A stretch of 64,000 bases of DNA from DASRAA01 sp963814165. GTDB lineage: Bacteria; Acidobacteriota; Terriglobia; Terriglobales; Acidobacteriaceae. Below, in pieces: positions 63,128 to 64,000 of this stretch; the first letter of the stretch is position 1; each line of letters begins with the position of its first letter. The DNA is taken from positions 62,001-126,000 of the forward strand of contig CAWFBW010000005.1 in NCBI GenBank assembly GCA_963814165.1. The letters are read 5' to 3'. The position numbers and the translations under genes were made by a program. Under the pieces are notes generated by a model that had not been told where the DNA came from, did not search any database, and worked only from the letters and a program-made list of their open reading frames with translations.

Positions 63128-63253
63128 CGTCACCCTCCGCCGAGCATCGAGCCTGGCCGTTGGAAAAACTAGATTACAGAGCGCTGGAAAGGATGCACGG
63201 AGACGGAAGAATTTCGAGCGGAGCTCGACCTGGGTGCCGGCCGATAGGCGACT

Positions 63254-63676
63254 TCATCTTTTGTTGCGCTTCGGTTTGAGCGACGGTGTCCGACGCGGCT
63301 TGGGCGCTTTGCCGATACGCGGGTCGCGGGCGACGACGAACTCGCAGGCGCGCAGGGCGGCTTCCTCGAAATCCGGTGCGTCGGCAGGCAGAACCTGCCA
63401 GCCTGTTACGTCCTTGCCCAAAACCTCGATCGAGCGCATGTTGGGAAAGTCGCTCCGCAGGGATTCGTGATGGTCAACCGTCGTGGCCAGCCAAACCCCG
63501 TTGTCGGGCGACGGGCCAGCCTTCTCGCGCAGAACGAGGACGATTTTTTCGTCCACATAGACCGCGAGGCATCCGAACATGGGGTTGGTGCGAGGCGATA
63601 GGCTAGCCAGCGCCTCGAGCACAAACTCGTACGGGACTCTCTTTCGCTGCTTGCCGGCGAGGAGTGGGTCTTTCAC
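63254..63676 (-). CDS. Conserved-looking hypothetical protein (140 aa), possibly TfoX/YjbR-like fold
   Basis: The start is a GTG at 63676 without a clear ribosome-binding site. The sequence YEFVLEALASLSPRTNPMFG, then AVYVDEKIVLVLREKAG and GVWLATTVDHHESLRSDFP, suggests a small alpha/beta fold like TfoX-N or MmcQ/YjbR proteins, followed by a basic tail (RRTPSLKPKRNKR) that could bind nucleic acid. It begins 6 bp after the stop of the gene at 63683 on the same strand, so they form an operon. I do not assign a function. Confidence 0.65.
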   Translation of the reverse strand: MKDPLLAGKQRKRVPYEFVLEALASLSPRTNPMFGCLAVYVDEKIVLVLREKAGPSPDNGVWLATTVDHHESLRSDFPNMRSIEVLGKDVTGWQVLPADAPDFEEAALRACEFVVARDPRIGKAPKPRRTPSLKPKRNKR

Positions 63677-63682
63677 GATAGC

Positions 63683-64000
63683 TTAGCTCTCCGGCACGTC
63701 GGCAATTTGGATGACCAGGTCTCTTTCCGCCGGCGACAAGTCGGTGTAGCGACTCAATTGCGCCTGTCGCGCGCTCGGAGGCATGCCTAGGAGCGCCCGA
63801 ATCGCCGTCTTCACCTCCGGTCGTATCGCGGGATTCGTTCGATAGGATGCATTCCTCAGAACGACCGGCGCCTCGCCGGCCGCGGCCGCCGGCGCGGATT
63901 CCCGAGCCGGGCTTGCCGCCGTACCCGCTGCGCCGCGGCTGTAAGCGCCTAGATAATTTGGTGCCGCCACAGCGTAGCCTGTCGCCGCAGCGTAGCTCAC
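63683..64000 (-). CDS. Ala-rich hypothetical protein, may extend past the right edge
   Basis: 105 residues are visible and the frame is open to the window edge, where the first codon is GTG, so the true start may lie outside. An Ala/Gly/Pro-rich first half (RGAAGTAASPARESAPAAAA) is followed by a helical end, IRALLGMPPSARQAQLSRYTD, then LSPAERDLVIQIADVPES. The last part resembles the repeated helical motifs (R...L.....LSPEER) of DUF3106-like periplasmic proteins, but this is weak. It is upstream of the gene at 63254 in the same direction. Confidence 0.55.
   Translation of the reverse strand: MSYAAATGYAVAAPNYLGAYSRGAAGTAASPARESAPAAAAGEAPVVLRNASYRTNPAIRPEVKTAIRALLGMPPSARQAQLSRYTDLSPAERDLVIQIADVPES

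Overview
The window looks like a chromosomal segment of an Acidobacteriota (Terriglobia/Koribacter-like) bacterium. This is an inference from gene content: two VWFA-related proteins of the type common in that phylum, an Oar-like TonB-dependent receptor with a carboxypeptidase-regulatory domain, a sortilin/BNR-repeat protein, a long ICL2-type isocitrate lyase, a high-GC coding background and many short interspersed palindromes. No phage structural genes, plasmid functions, rRNA or CRISPR array were seen. One tRNA (Ser, UGA) is present.

Layout. 1-3600 is a repeat-rich accessory stretch: the tail of a VWFA protein, a damaged ParE-like toxin, a RAYT/IS200-like transposase flanked by inverted REP-like hairpins, and a complete 1307-bp IS4-family element. 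3570-6927 holds a UvrD-like helicase followed by an HNH-like/helical-repeat protein, a candidate defence pair. 7463-16890 holds a TPR-VWA protein, ICL2 (frameshifted), a serine hydrolase/subtilase pair, a DEDDh exonuclease fragment and a deoxyribosyltransferase-like TPR protein. 17071-26253 holds the BNR protein, the TonB-dependent receptor with a strong terminator, tRNA-Ser, a small protein and a cupin. 26333-33981 is a galactoside-utilisation locus: a tightly coupled leftward operon (49-aa membrane peptide, sodium:solute symporter, clan GH-D glycosidase, GH35 beta-galactosidase) divergent from a sugar nucleotidyltransferase and a galactokinase-like GHMP kinase. 33989-38449 is a group 1 [NiFe]-hydrogenase operon (small subunit, large subunit, cytochrome b, protease, plus a 95-aa protein) whose small subunit carries the two extra cysteines of oxygen-tolerant enzymes. 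38688-42973 holds an AdhE-STAS coupled pair and an anSME-type radical SAM maturase.

43200-49970 is a lower-GC defence/accessory island: a DUF2971 protein, a Thoeris system (ThsB TIR-like and ThsA SIR2-SLOG), a frameshifted exported protein and a second IS4 copy. 49992-64000 is housekeeping and envelope: DnaB helicase, two VOC proteins (one with a histone-H1-like Lys/Ala tail), an animal-type haem peroxidase, a polysaccharide cluster (glycosyltransferase, flippase, GalU), a DUF885 protein, an SDR and two small proteins.

Two patterns cut across the window. First, about ten single-base indels break otherwise intact genes, so many frameshifts may be sequencing or assembly errors. Second, at least four families of short dispersed hairpins fill the gaps. 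Some keep their pairing while changing sequence, and both IS4 copies sit in the centre of such a palindrome. The strongest leads for undescribed biology are the helicase/HNH-like pair, the subtilase/hydrolase pair, the STAS protein coupled to AdhE, the terminator-like hairpins in the ThsB leader, the shared 3'-end element of DUF2971 and thsA, and the conserved +1-frame tail after the IS4 stop codon.
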